In this document: positions 7,976-16,394 of the stretch, piece after piece
How the letters are laid out: each line of letters begins with the position of its first letter
Position numbering within the stretch: the first letter of the stretch is position 1
Assembly (NCBI RefSeq): GCF_012275535.1
Contig: NZ_JAAVTK010000026.1
Location: 1-45,935, forward strand
DNA length: 45,935 nt
Source of the DNA: Hymenobacter artigasi
GTDB lineage: Bacteria; Bacteroidota; Bacteroidia; Cytophagales; Hymenobacteraceae
Direction of reading: 5' to 3'
Translations under genes and position numbers: made by a program
The notes under the pieces: generated by a model
Seen by the model: only the letters and a program-made list of their open reading frames with translations
What the model was told of the DNA's origin: nothing
Database searches by the model: none

Positions 7976-8583
7976 TGAAGAACCTACTCCTGCTTTTGCT
8001 GGCCCTGCTGCTGGCCACCGGGGCCCGCGCCCACGGCGGCGAAGACCACGGCGACGCGGCCAAGCCCTCGGCCGGGGCGGTGGCCACTACCTTCTCGGTG
8101 GCCGCGCTGTCCGAGAGCTTCGAGCTGCTGCTGCGCTTCGAGCCCCTGAAAAAGGGCGAGGACGCGGATATGCGCCTGTTCATCTCGGACTACGCCACCA
8201 ATGCGCCCATCAAAGGGGCCAAGCTGACGGTGACCTGCCCGGAAGCGGCCGCGCTAAAGTTCACCGTCTCCGAAAAGTCGCCGGGGGCTTACCTAGTCGA
8301 GGGCGTGTTCCCGGCCAATAAGAAATACAGCCTGGCCGTGAACATCGTGGCCGGCGATAAGGCCGATTTGATGCTGCTTTCAGGCATCGAAGTCGGCAAG
8401 CTGCTGCCGGTGGCCGCCGCTCCAGCTGCTGCCGCCGTGCCCCTCATCGGCTCCTGGAAAACGGTGCTGCTGCTCTTCGGCGCGTTCGCGCTGGGCATTG
8501 CCGCCACTGCCCTGGTTATGCGCCGCCGGAAGGCCGCCGCCGTTCCCACTTCAACGCCCGCTGTTTATGAAAACCACGCATAA
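7975..8583 (+). CDS. Membrane-anchored periplasmic protein of the efflux operon
   Basis: The protein has 202 residues. A signal peptide ends at ARA, so the predicted mature chain starts HGGEDHGDAA (from residue 20). A beta-rich domain follows, then an Ala/Pro linker and a C-terminal transmembrane helix (about 160-183) with a basic MRRRK tail. I do not recognise a named family with certainty; similar small proteins accompany CzcB/CzcA genes in Bacteroidota. Its start overlaps the channel gene by one base and its end overlaps the adaptor gene by 17 bases. A metal-sensing or metal-delivery accessory is inferred from the His/Asp-rich N-terminus. Confidence 0.75.
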   Translation: MKNLLLLLLALLLATGARAHGGEDHGDAAKPSAGAVATTFSVAALSESFELLLRFEPLKKGEDADMRLFISDYATNAPIKGAKLTVTCPEAAALKFTVSEKSPGAYLVEGVFPANKKYSLAVNIVAGDKADLMLLSGIEVGKLLPVAAAPAAAAVPLIGSWKTVLLLFGAFALGIAATALVMRRRKAAAVPTSTPAVYENHA

Positions 8584-9715
8584 GTTTCTCGCGGTCACGG
8601 CCGCCCTGGGCCTCACCCTGACGGTGCTGCTGCCCCCGCCCGCCGCCCTGTGGGCGCACGGCGGCGAAGACCACGGCGATGCCGCTCACGCATCCACCGG
8701 CGTGGCCCTGACCGATGCCGTGGCCCTGCCCAAGGAAAGCCAGTTCCTGTTTGGGGTGCGCACGGCCCTGGCCGGCTACTCTGACACGTATAACCGCCTC
8801 ACCCTCTACGGTACCGTGGCCTCGGCCGCCGGGGGCGAAGGGCGGGTGGTGGTGCCCCAGACCGGGCGCATCGTCAGCCTTTCGGCCAAAGTAGGCCAGC
8901 CGGTGCGCGCCGGGCAGGTGCTGGCGGTGGTCGACCAAACCCTCGACGCCACCCAGCAAATCGGCCTCAGCACCGAGCGGGCCAATGCTCAGGCCGAGCT
9001 GCGCGCCGCCCAGCAGGACTACGCCCGCCTGCAAACCATCGCCGACATCGCCGCCCGCAAGGATGTGGTGGCCGCCGAGCTGCGCCTGCGCCAGGCCCGC
9101 CAGAACGCGGCCATCTTCAACGGGCAGGCCAGCAACCGCCGCGTCACCATCACCTCGCCCATCAGCGGCACGGTGGACGTGTTTACCCTGGCCGTGGGCC
9201 AGCAGGTGACGCAGGGCGATGAGCTGTTTCGGGTATTCAACCCTGGTAAACTACGGGTGGAAGCCCAGGTGTTTGCCCAGGATTTGGACAAGATTCCCGC
9301 CGGGGCCCAGTTTCAGGTGGAAGGCCTGCAGGGGCAAAACGGCAGCGCCCCGGCCCTGCTGGTAGTGTTCAGCAACGTGGTGAACCCGGTGAACCAGGCC
9401 CGCCAACTGGTGCTGGAGCTCGACCCCACCGGCACCAACCTGTTCCGCGCCGGGCAGGCCGTGAACGTGCAGGTGCTGGGCCGCAGCGGCGGCGGCAAAA
9501 AGCAGCTGGTGGTGCCCACCTCGGCCCTTACCGACCTCAACGGCAAGCCGGTGGTCTTCGTGCACACCGACCCTGAAACCTTCAAAATCCATTACGTGCA
9601 GCCCGGCTCTGCCAACGGCACCCAAACGGTGCTGCTGGGTGGCGACGTGAACGAAAACGACCGGGTGGTGAGCGTGGGCACCTACCAGCTCAAATCCATC
9701 TACCTCAACCAATAA
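8567..9715 (+). CDS. RND efflux periplasmic adaptor subunit (CusB/CzcB-like)
   Basis: The start is ATG 8567 (MKTTHKFLAV), giving 382 residues; a longer frame begins inside the upstream gene. A signal peptide to LWA is followed by the same HGGEDHGDAA mature start as in the previous protein. The core has the membrane-fusion-protein order: biotinyl-lipoyl half-motif (GRIVSLSAKVGQPVRAGQVL), a short alpha hairpin, the second lipoyl half (ITSPISGTVDVFTLAVGQQV), a beta-barrel and a membrane-proximal domain. It joins the TolC-like channel to the pump. It carries no HMBD; those domains are on the separate proteins at 4297 and 6077. Confidence 0.92.
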   Translation: MKTTHKFLAVTAALGLTLTVLLPPPAALWAHGGEDHGDAAHASTGVALTDAVALPKESQFLFGVRTALAGYSDTYNRLTLYGTVASAAGGEGRVVVPQTGRIVSLSAKVGQPVRAGQVLAVVDQTLDATQQIGLSTERANAQAELRAAQQDYARLQTIADIAARKDVVAAELRLRQARQNAAIFNGQASNRRVTITSPISGTVDVFTLAVGQQVTQGDELFRVFNPGKLRVEAQVFAQDLDKIPAGAQFQVEGLQGQNGSAPALLVVFSNVVNPVNQARQLVLELDPTGTNLFRAGQAVNVQVLGRSGGGKKQLVVPTSALTDLNGKPVVFVHTDPETFKIHYVQPGSANGTQTVLLGGDVNENDRVVSVGTYQLKSIYLNQ

Positions 9716-9736
9716 CCCACTCAACGGCTATCTCCC

Positions 9737-10228
9737 ATGAAAACCTTTGCTGCTTTTGCCGTTCTGGCCACCGTGCTGGGCCTGAATTCGACCATCGCCC
9801 GGGCGCAGGCCCCCGCCGCTTCTTCGGCCGAGGAAGCTGCCGTGAAAAACGTGCTGCGCCAGTACCAGGAGGCCGTCGAGAAGCTGGATACCACCGGCAC
9901 CAGCCGGTTGTTTCTGGCCAACTCGCAGGTATTTGAGTCGAGTGGGGTGGAAGGCAACTACAACCACTACGCCGCCCACCACCTTGCGCCCGAGCTTGGC
10001 GAGTTCAGCGCCTTCACCTTCAGCGACTACAAGGCCACGGTGCAGGTAGATAGCCCCTACGCCTTCGCCACCGAAACCTACACCTACACCATTAAGCTGA
10101 AGAAAGACGCCAAGACGCCCATCGTGCGCCGGGGCGTGGCCACCTCGGTGCTGCGCAAAAATGCCGCCGGGCAATGGCAGATTCTCAGTACGCACACCTC
10201 CGCCCGCACTCCCCGGCCCAAAAAATAA
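9737..10228 (+). CDS. Exported SnoaL/NTF2-like (DUF4440-type) protein
   Basis: The protein has 163 residues. The signal peptide ends at ARAQ. The mature protein has the cone-shaped NTF2-like pattern: helix EEAAVKNVLRQYQEAVEKLD, later strands, and the closing block VLRKNAAGQWQILSTHTS. Such domains bind small ligands or are catalytic, but no active site can be assigned here. It is inserted between adaptor and pump genes with 21 and 92-base gaps, so it is probably co-transcribed; its role in metal efflux is unknown. Confidence 0.75.
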   Translation: MKTFAAFAVLATVLGLNSTIARAQAPAASSAEEAAVKNVLRQYQEAVEKLDTTGTSRLFLANSQVFESSGVEGNYNHYAAHHLAPELGEFSAFTFSDYKATVQVDSPYAFATETYTYTIKLKKDAKTPIVRRGVATSVLRKNAAGQWQILSTHTSARTPRPKK

Positions 10229-10320
10229 ATCGGTGCCCTCCGCTGGCGGGCAGAAAACCGGGTGCCGTCCCTCAATGCCGAACAGCTGATTCGGTGGCTA
10301 TTACCTTCTGTTGTTGACCG

Positions 10321-13300
10321 ATGCTTGATAAAATCATTCGTTTTGCCCTGCAAAACCGCCTGCTGCTGCTGGCCTTTGCCGTGGGCCTGCTCATTGCCGG
10401 CACCTACACGGCCCGCCAGCTGCCCGTGGACGTGCTGCCCGACCTGGACCGCCCCCGTGTAACCGTGTTTCTGGAAGCCGCCGGCATGGCCCCCGAAGAA
10501 GTGGAGGCCCTGGTGACGCTGCCCGTAGAAACGGCCCTGAACGGCGCCACCGGCGTGGCCGCCGTGCGCTCCAACTCGGCCATCGGCCTGGGCATGGTGT
10601 TCGTGGAGTTCGACTACGGCACCGACATCTTTACCGCCCGCCAGATTGTGGCCGAAAAGCTGCAAACCGTGAGCGGGCAGTTGCCTACCGGCATCACGCC
10701 GGTGCTGGGGCCCATTTCCTCGGTGATGGGCCAGATTATGCTGGTAGGGTTATCAATTAAAAATGAAGAATTAAGAATTAAAAATAAGGTTTCGTCAGGC
10801 TCCCCCTCTCCGCGGGAGAGGGGGCCGGGGGGTGAGGTGACGACCGCCGCCGACCTCCGCACCCTCGCCAACTACACCGTGCGCCAGCGCCTGCTCAGCA
10901 TCCCCGGCGTGGCCCAGGTCATTCCCATCGGCGGCGACAACCTGCAATACCAGGTGCTGCTCGACATGCCCCGGCTCAATGCCGCCGGCCTGACCGTGAC
11001 GCAGGTGGAGGAGGCGCTGCGCCGCTCCAACCTGAACACCACCGGCAACTTCTTCGACCGCAACGGCTCGGAAGTGCTCATTCGCAACCTGGGCCGGCTG
11101 CGCTCAGTGGAGGATATCGAGAACATCATCGTGGGCTACCGGCAGAACTCGCCCATCAGCGTGAAGCAGGTGGCCCGGGTGGCTTTCGGGGCCCGCTTCA
11201 AGCGCGGCGACGGCAGCGTGAACGGCCAGCCCGCCGTTATTCTGAGCATTGAGAAGCAGCCCGGCACGGCTACGGTTGGCCTGACCCAGGCTGTGGAAAA
11301 GGCGCTGGTTGAGCTACAGCCCTCGCTGCCCAAGGACGTGCGGGTGAACACGCGCCTGTTCAAGCAGGCCGATTTCATTGAGTCGTCGATTAGCAACGTG
11401 GAGGACGCGCTGCGCGACGGGGCCATTCTGGTGGTCATCGTGCTGTTTGCCTTTTTGCTGAACGTGCGCACCACCTTTATCTCGCTGGTGGCCATTCCGT
11501 TGTCGCTGCTGGTGACGGCGCTGGTGTTTCGCTTTGCGGGCATTTCCATCAACACCATGACCCTGGGCGGACTGGCCATTGCCATCGGCGAGCTGGTGGA
11601 CGATGCCATTGTGGACGTGGAAAACGTGTTCCGGCGGCTGCGCGAAAACCAGCACCTGCTCAACCCCAAACCGGCCCTGCAGGTGGTATATGCCGCTTCG
11701 TCGGAAGTGCGGAACTCCATTGTGTACGCCACCATCATCGTGGTGCTGGTGTTTCTGCCGCTGTTCGCGCTCGAGGGCATGGAGGGCCGCATTTTCGCGC
11801 CGCTGGGCATTGCCTACATCACCAGCATCGTGGCCTCGCTGTTCGTGTCGCTGACTGTGACGCCGGTGCTCTGCTACTACCTGCTGCCGGGCATGAAGCA
11901 GATTCGGGAAGCCGAGCAGGAGGGGGGGCTGGTGCGCTGGCTCAAGCGCAAGGATACCGGCCTGCTGCACTGGGGCCTGGCTCACCCCAAGGTGGTGCTT
12001 TCGGTAACCGGGCTGCTGTTTGCGCTGGCGGTGTCGCTGGTGCCCTTTTTCGGTACTGAGTTTCTGCCGCCCTTCAACGAAGGCTCGCTGACGGTGAACT
12101 TCTCGGCCCCGGCCGGCACCTCGCTCACCGAATCGAACAAGCTGGGCACCCTGGGCGAGGAGCAGATGCTGCAGCTGCCCGAAGTGGCCTACACCGCCCG
12201 CCGCACCGGCCGCGCCGAGCTGGACGAGCACGCCGAGTCGGTGAACAACTCCGAAATCGAGGTGGCTTTCAAAACCGAGGCCGAGCTGAAAAAGGAAGAC
12301 AAAACCATGCGCAGCCGGGAGGAAATTCTGGCCGACCTGCGCCAGCGCCTGGGCCTGATTACGGGCGTGAACGTGAACATCGGCCAGCCCATCAGCCACC
12401 GCCTCGACCACCTGCTGAGCGGGGTGCGGGCGCAGGTGGCCATTAAAGTCTTCGGCAACGACCTGCTGGAGCTGCGCCGCTACGCCAACGAAATCCGCGC
12501 GGCGGCCGGCACGGTGCTCGGCGTGGTGGACTTGCAGGTGGAAAAGCAGGTGCAGATTCCGCAGCTGCTGGTGCGCCCCCGCGACGCGGCTCTGCGCGCC
12601 TACGGCCTGGAGCGCGGGCAGGTGGTGGCCACGCTGCAGACCCTGTTTCAGGGCGAGGTGGTGTCGCAGATGCTCGACGGGCAGAAGCGCTTCGACCTGA
12701 TTGTGAAGCTGCCCGAAGCCCAGCGCAACGACGTGGCCTCCATCGCCCAGACCCGCATCGAAACCCCCGCCGGGGCCCTGATTCCGGTGAGTGAGGTGGC
12801 CGACGTGAGCTACGAGCCCGGCCCCAATACCGTGAACCACGAAAACACCCAGCGCCGCATCAGCGTCTCGATGAACGTAGCCGGGCGCGACCTGGGCTCC
12901 ACCGTGAAAGAGGTGCAGGCCCGCATTGCGCAGCAGGTGAAGCTGCCGCCGGGCTACTACCTCACCTACGGCGGGCAGTTCGAAAGCCAGCAGTCGGCCT
13001 CCCAGAAGATTCTGTGGCTGAGCCTGTTTTCGCTGGCCGGTATCTTCCTGGTGCTGTACTCCCACTTCAAGTCGGGGCTGCTGGTGGGGCAGATTATGCT
13101 CAACATTCCGCTGGCCCTCATCGGCTCGGTGGTGGCGGTGCTGCTCACGGGCGGCACGTTCAGCATTGCTTCGCTGGTGGGCTTCATCACGCTCACCGGC
13201 ATTGCCTCGCGCAACGGCATCATGATGATTTCGCACTACATCCACCTCGTGGAGCACGAGGGCGAAACCTTCGGCAAGGAGATGATTATTCGGGGCTCGC

Positions 13301-13617
13301 TCGAACGCCTGGTGCCCGTGCTGATGACGGCCCTGGTGGCGGCGCTGGCCCTGGTACCGCTCACGCTGGCCAAGGACGCGCCGGGCAAGGAAATCCTGTA
13401 TCCGGTGGCTACCGTGATTCTGGGCGGCCTGCTCTCGTCCACCTTCCTCGACATCGTGGTGACGCCGGTCGTGTTCTGGCTCTTCGGCGAAAAAGCCCTG
13501 GCCCAGTACCGGCGCGGCCACGGCGAAGTCAGCCTCGACGCCCACCCGCCACAGAAGCTGGACGCCCAGCCCCTCACGCCCCCCGCCGACCAGAACCCGG
13601 TGCAGCCTGCCGTCTAA
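10321..13617 (+). CDS. RND heavy-metal efflux pump (CusA/CzcA family)
   Basis: The protein has 1098 residues, slightly long for the family (about 1030-1070). TM1 is near residues 12-30, followed by the porter domain start (RQLPVDVLPDLDRPRV), TM2-6 (about 365-530) with GELVDDAIVDVENVFRRLRE in TM4, a second porter half, and TM8-12 ending near TPVVFWLFGEK. The family exchanges protons for metal ions and expels them through the TolC channel. The TM4 motif has two adjacent Asp residues; I do not assign a metal from it. At residues about 144-173 an in-frame insertion of repeat-like DNA adds about 30 residues (separate entry). The neighbouring AraC/HMA gene starts 11 bases after its stop. Confidence 0.92.
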   Translation: MLDKIIRFALQNRLLLLAFAVGLLIAGTYTARQLPVDVLPDLDRPRVTVFLEAAGMAPEEVEALVTLPVETALNGATGVAAVRSNSAIGLGMVFVEFDYGTDIFTARQIVAEKLQTVSGQLPTGITPVLGPISSVMGQIMLVGLSIKNEELRIKNKVSSGSPSPRERGPGGEVTTAADLRTLANYTVRQRLLSIPGVAQVIPIGGDNLQYQVLLDMPRLNAAGLTVTQVEEALRRSNLNTTGNFFDRNGSEVLIRNLGRLRSVEDIENIIVGYRQNSPISVKQVARVAFGARFKRGDGSVNGQPAVILSIEKQPGTATVGLTQAVEKALVELQPSLPKDVRVNTRLFKQADFIESSISNVEDALRDGAILVVIVLFAFLLNVRTTFISLVAIPLSLLVTALVFRFAGISINTMTLGGLAIAIGELVDDAIVDVENVFRRLRENQHLLNPKPALQVVYAASSEVRNSIVYATIIVVLVFLPLFALEGMEGRIFAPLGIAYITSIVASLFVSLTVTPVLCYYLLPGMKQIREAEQEGGLVRWLKRKDTGLLHWGLAHPKVVLSVTGLLFALAVSLVPFFGTEFLPPFNEGSLTVNFSAPAGTSLTESNKLGTLGEEQMLQLPEVAYTARRTGRAELDEHAESVNNSEIEVAFKTEAELKKEDKTMRSREEILADLRQRLGLITGVNVNIGQPISHRLDHLLSGVRAQVAIKVFGNDLLELRRYANEIRAAAGTVLGVVDLQVEKQVQIPQLLVRPRDAALRAYGLERGQVVATLQTLFQGEVVSQMLDGQKRFDLIVKLPEAQRNDVASIAQTRIETPAGALIPVSEVADVSYEPGPNTVNHENTQRRISVSMNVAGRDLGSTVKEVQARIAQQVKLPPGYYLTYGGQFESQQSASQKILWLSLFSLAGIFLVLYSHFKSGLLVGQIMLNIPLALIGSVVAVLLTGGTFSIASLVGFITLTGIASRNGIMMISHYIHLVEHEGETFGKEMIIRGSLERLVPVLMTALVAALALVPLTLAKDAPGKEILYPVATVILGGLLSSTFLDIVVTPVVFWLFGEKALAQYRRGHGEVSLDAHPPQKLDAQPLTPPADQNPVQPAV
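10750..10841 (+). repeat. Repeat-like insertion inside the RND pump gene, kept in frame
   Basis: The insert has two parts. 10753-10789 is an AT-rich run built on AATTAAAAAT/GAATTAAGAATT units, foreign to this GC-rich gene. 10802-10824 is a perfect 10-bp hairpin (CCCCCTCTCC, loop GCG) followed by GGCCGGGGGGTGAGGTG, a pattern seen in dispersed intergenic repeats of Bacteroidota. The flanks read straight into each other as pump sequence (IMLVGL before, ADLRTLANYTVRQ after). It adds about 30 residues with no stop codon. The exact borders are inferred from family comparison. Confidence 0.8.
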
Positions 13618-13628
13618 AGCTCCCGGTT

Positions 13629-14222
13629 ATGTCTCTCCCTGTCTCCCTTTCGCCCGATGCTGCCAGCTGTGTGCTCTACATCAAGCACATGGTATGCCCG
13701 CGTGGCATTCGCGTAGTGCGGCAGGAGCTGGAAAGCCTGGGCCTGCGGGTGCTCGACGTGCGGTTGGGGGCCGCCACCGTGGCCGACGCGGGGGAGCAGC
13801 TGGACTGGGCCCGCATCCGGGAAGTACTGGCCGCGGCGGGCTTTGCCCTGCTGGAAAACCCGCAGCACGTACTGGCCGCGCAGGTGAAGCAGCTGGTCGA
13901 CGAGCTGCTGCACCGCCCCGTTATGCTCCGGCATCGTGACTTCATTCCTGCCCTGGCGCAGGAGGTGGGCCTGAATGTGCGTCAGCTGCACAGCCTGTTT
14001 GCCCAGCTGCCCGGCTCCGAGAGCCTGCTCAGCTACATCACGCGCTGCCGGCTTGCCTACGCCCAAAAGCTGCTACTGACCTCTACGCTCGACATCGGGC
14101 GCATTGCCCGACAGCTGGGCTACGGCAGCCTGTCGCACTTCTCTGGTCAGTTCCGACGGTTTGCGCAGTGCTCCCCCTCGGCCTACCGGCAGCAGCAGGA
14201 GAGGAGAGTGAGTAAATCATAG
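13629..14222 (+). CDS. AraC-family regulator with HMA-like N-terminal domain
   Basis: The start is ATG 13629, giving 197 residues. Residues 13-75 resemble the HMA-like domain that precedes AraC helix-turn-helix regions in many Bacteroidota (YIKHMVCPRGIRVVRQELESLG). Residues 95-190 are a typical AraC DNA-binding domain (LDIGRIARQLGYGSLSHFSGQFRRF). In relatives as I recall them the metal loop reads MVCxRC; here it is Cys23-Pro-Arg-Gly26, so the second cysteine is missing (GGC for TGC). It sits 11 bases after the pump gene and probably regulates the efflux operon; whether it still senses copper is doubtful. Confidence 0.8.
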   Translation: MSLPVSLSPDAASCVLYIKHMVCPRGIRVVRQELESLGLRVLDVRLGAATVADAGEQLDWARIREVLAAAGFALLENPQHVLAAQVKQLVDELLHRPVMLRHRDFIPALAQEVGLNVRQLHSLFAQLPGSESLLSYITRCRLAYAQKLLLTSTLDIGRIARQLGYGSLSHFSGQFRRFAQCSPSAYRQQQERRVSKS

Positions 14223-14260
14223 CGCCGGCCCCCCCGCTGGAGTGGTCGCCCTTCAGAAAA

Positions 14261-14306
14261 AGAACCGAGCGAAAAAGCATTATTCAATGCTTTTTCGCTC
14301 GGTTCT
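14261..14306. terminator. Bidirectional terminator, 21-bp perfect inverted repeat
   Basis: Bases 14261-14281 pair perfectly with 14286-14306 around a 4-base loop. An internal A5/T5 tract lets the structure work on both strands. It lies between the convergent AraC gene (stop 14222) and the lipoprotein gene (stop 14326). Confidence 0.8.
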
Positions 14307-14325
14307 ACACGACCCCGGTACTTAG

Positions 14326-14673
14326 TTAGTCGTTGCGGTCAGTGTCGGTTACCGTGATGACGTTGTTGCGGTCGATGGCCACGGTGTATTCGTGGCACTT
14401 GCTGGCATCGATGGTTTTGGTATAGTCGACGTTGTTGACTTTGAGGGTGAACGTCGTGCTGCCGGCCGCATAGTTAGCGTAGTCCGATGAGGCCCCGGGG
14501 TCTACATTATTGATATTAATGGTACTCCCCCCCGAGGTTTTCACTTGCACACTCGCTTTTTGAGTCCCGTTGTTTGTGATGCGGGCGCGAGGGTCCTCAT
14601 CCTTGCATTTTTTGCAGCTGGTGGCAGCTAAAGCCATAAAACCAGCAAGTACGATGGGTAACACAGCTTTCAT
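14326..14673 (-). CDS. Small lipoprotein of unknown function
   Basis: The start is ATG 14671-14673 (MKAVLPIV), giving 115 residues; the upstream part of the frame looks non-coding. The signal peptide ends in AATSC, then KKCKDED. The mature part is a short beta-rich domain (TQKASVQVKTSGGSTI, TTFTLKVNNVDYTKTI, KCHEYTVAIDRNN). No known family is recognised. It points away from the metal genes and may be unrelated to them. Confidence 0.65.
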   Translation of the reverse strand: MKAVLPIVLAGFMALAATSCKKCKDEDPRARITNNGTQKASVQVKTSGGSTININNVDPGASSDYANYAAGSTTFTLKVNNVDYTKTIDASKCHEYTVAIDRNNVITVTDTDRND

Positions 14674-14916
14674 AAAGGGAATATTATGTGTGTTTGGCCC
14701 GAAGCAGACCGGCGGAGCGTGCAAGATACTCGGTGCCACTGTTTGTTTGTGCTACTGAACTAGTCTGGAAATGATGGGTAGAGATAAGCGCGTGTTTATT
14801 CCCCAAGCAGTGCCAAATGATGCAAGCCTCGGGGTAATTGATGCAAAACCAGCGGCGGATTTGGGGGGTATACAAAGGGTAGTAAACCAGTTTATCCACT
14901 CCTGACCTGCTGAACT

Positions 14917-15249
14917 ATGCACGCTCAAAACCAATCCCTGCTCGATGCCCTCAACGCCTGCATTGCCGCCTGCGAGCACTGCGCCACCGCCTGCCTGCAG
15001 GAAGAAGATGTCAAAATGATGGCCCACTGCATTAGCCTCGACCGCGACTGCGCCGATATCTGCGCCCTGACGGCCCGCCTGATTGCCCGCGGCTCGGAGC
15101 ACGGCCAGCATTTGCTGCGCGAGTGTGCTGAAGTGTGCAAAGCCTGCGGCGACGAGTGCGGCCAGCATACCCACATGCAGCATTGTAAGGAGTGCGCCGA
15201 AGCCTGCCGCCGCTGCGAAGAAGCCTGCCGCGCCAGCATGGCCGCCTAA
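14917..15249 (+). CDS. Four-helix-bundle copper-storage protein (Csp/DUF326-like)
   Basis: The protein has 110 residues with 16 Cys, most in CxxC or CxxxC pairs along predicted helices (CIAACEHCATAC, CISLDRDCADIC, CAEVCKACGDEC, CKECAEACRRCEEAC). This is the pattern of cytosolic copper-storage proteins, in which the cysteines line the core of a four-helix bundle and bind many Cu(I) ions. There is no signal peptide, so it is of the cytosolic Csp3 kind. It probably buffers cytosolic Cu(I), complementing the ATPase and RND export in this window. Confidence 0.88.
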   Translation: MHAQNQSLLDALNACIAACEHCATACLQEEDVKMMAHCISLDRDCADICALTARLIARGSEHGQHLLRECAEVCKACGDECGQHTHMQHCKECAEACRRCEEACRASMAA

Positions 15250-15273
15250 CCACTACTCCGCCTTCGTTCTTAG

Positions 15274-15312
15274 CAAAGCCTGGTCGTGCCGCGACCGGGC
15301 CTTGTTGTTTTT
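15274..15312 (+). terminator. Terminator of the copper-storage gene
   Basis: An imperfect 13-bp stem (15274-15286 with 15292-15304) is followed by TTGTTTTT. It lies 24 bases past the stop codon at 15249. Confidence 0.7.
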
Positions 15313-15653
15313 AACGGTGCACTGGCGTTTGCCTTCCATGACGAAAGTCGTGCGTTTGCCTGCTGGATGTCATGGTGCCGCCCCTTCCAGCGCCGGAAAT
15401 TTGCAGGATGCACTATCGGTGGGCATGCCAGGCTGGCCTTTCCACCGTCTGCGTTCGCCATTTAATTGGACGACCAAAGGGCTGCTACCAACAACACCCG
15501 GCTGCGCCTCACGGACCGCATCTGGCGGCAGAAAAACCGACAGGTTCCGGGGGCGATGGTGGAGTTACGGCCAACCAGCTGGCCTGGTGCTGAAACATGC
15601 AAGCCGCCGCGGCCGCCGTCCTGACCCGCTTTCACCCTTACTGCCCAATTGCT
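15313..15653. other. Gap without a recognisable gene
   Basis: Several overlapping short frames run through this stretch on both strands, but none shows a known family, a signal peptide or continuous codon bias. It presumably holds the promoter of the gene at 15654. Confidence 0.5.
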
Positions 15654-16394
15654 ATGATACCCATGACCACTGTTTCGGAGGTGTTAACCCACCTGAAGGA
15701 AGAGGGCTACACCATTGATTTCAACTTGCGGGGCGACTGCCTGATGGGTCCCGGCGACGCCCTGCAGCTTTACCCGAACGAGTTTCTGGTCGATAAGCAC
15801 TACCGCTTCGAAGGCATGTCGGACCCCGGCGACGAGGCGGTGGTGTACGCCATATCCTCGCCTCGGCACGCCTTGAAAGGCACACTGGTCAACGGCTACG
15901 GAATTTCCAGCGAGGCCCTGAGCGCGGAGATGATGAAAGCATTGCAGGAGAACCCGGCGTTCTACCCCTCACCCGAGGAAACTGCAGACTCCGTGGGAAA
16001 AGCGAACGAAGCCACGCCGCAGCGCCCGGCCGGCACCCGCCCGCTGAATGCGCCCCTGCTCGTGGTTGACCTGCTCCAGGCCCAGGCGCAAATCAGGCAG
16101 GAGCCGGCCTGGCACCGCAGCGACCGCAACGCCCTGACGCTGCTCCAGGCCGATGGCATGCGCCTGGTGCTCATCGCCCTGCACCAAGGCGCGGCGATGA
16201 AAACGCACACGGCCCCCGGCATTATCAGCGTGCAGGTACTCGAAGGCCACCTTGGCTTCGAGGCCGAAGGGCAGACAACAGAGCTGAAACCCGGCCTGCT
16301 GCTGACGCTGCAGACCGGCCGGCCGCACCGCGTGGTGGCCCGGCAGGAATCGGTGTTTTTGCTCACCATGGCCAACCCGGCGGCAGAACAGTAG
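15654..16394 (+). CDS. Fusion of a small PRPP-synthetase-like domain and a cupin domain
   Basis: The protein has 246 residues from ATG 15654 (ATG 15663, MTTVSEV, is an equally good start). Residues 4-95 match a short Bacteroidota family named phosphoribosylpyrophosphate synthetase-like (TVSEVLTHLKEEGYTIDFNL, YRFEGMSDPGDEAVVYAISS, LVNGYGI), normally a free-standing protein of about 100 residues. After a Pro/Ala linker, residues 130-235 form a cupin (HQGAAMKTHTAPGIISVQVLEGHLGF) with a usable His set. Despite its name the first family is too small to be a true PRPP synthetase. I cannot state a function for the fusion. Confidence 0.75.
   Translation: MIPMTTVSEVLTHLKEEGYTIDFNLRGDCLMGPGDALQLYPNEFLVDKHYRFEGMSDPGDEAVVYAISSPRHALKGTLVNGYGISSEALSAEMMKALQENPAFYPSPEETADSVGKANEATPQRPAGTRPLNAPLLVVDLLQAQAQIRQEPAWHRSDRNALTLLQADGMRLVLIALHQGAAMKTHTAPGIISVQVLEGHLGFEAEGQTTELKPGLLLTLQTGRPHRVVARQESVFLLTMANPAAEQ

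Noticed and set aside
11314..13545. 743-codon open frame antisense to the RND pump
   Set aside because: It is the reverse-strand shadow of a GC-rich gene; it has no family features and the pump frame is unmistakable.
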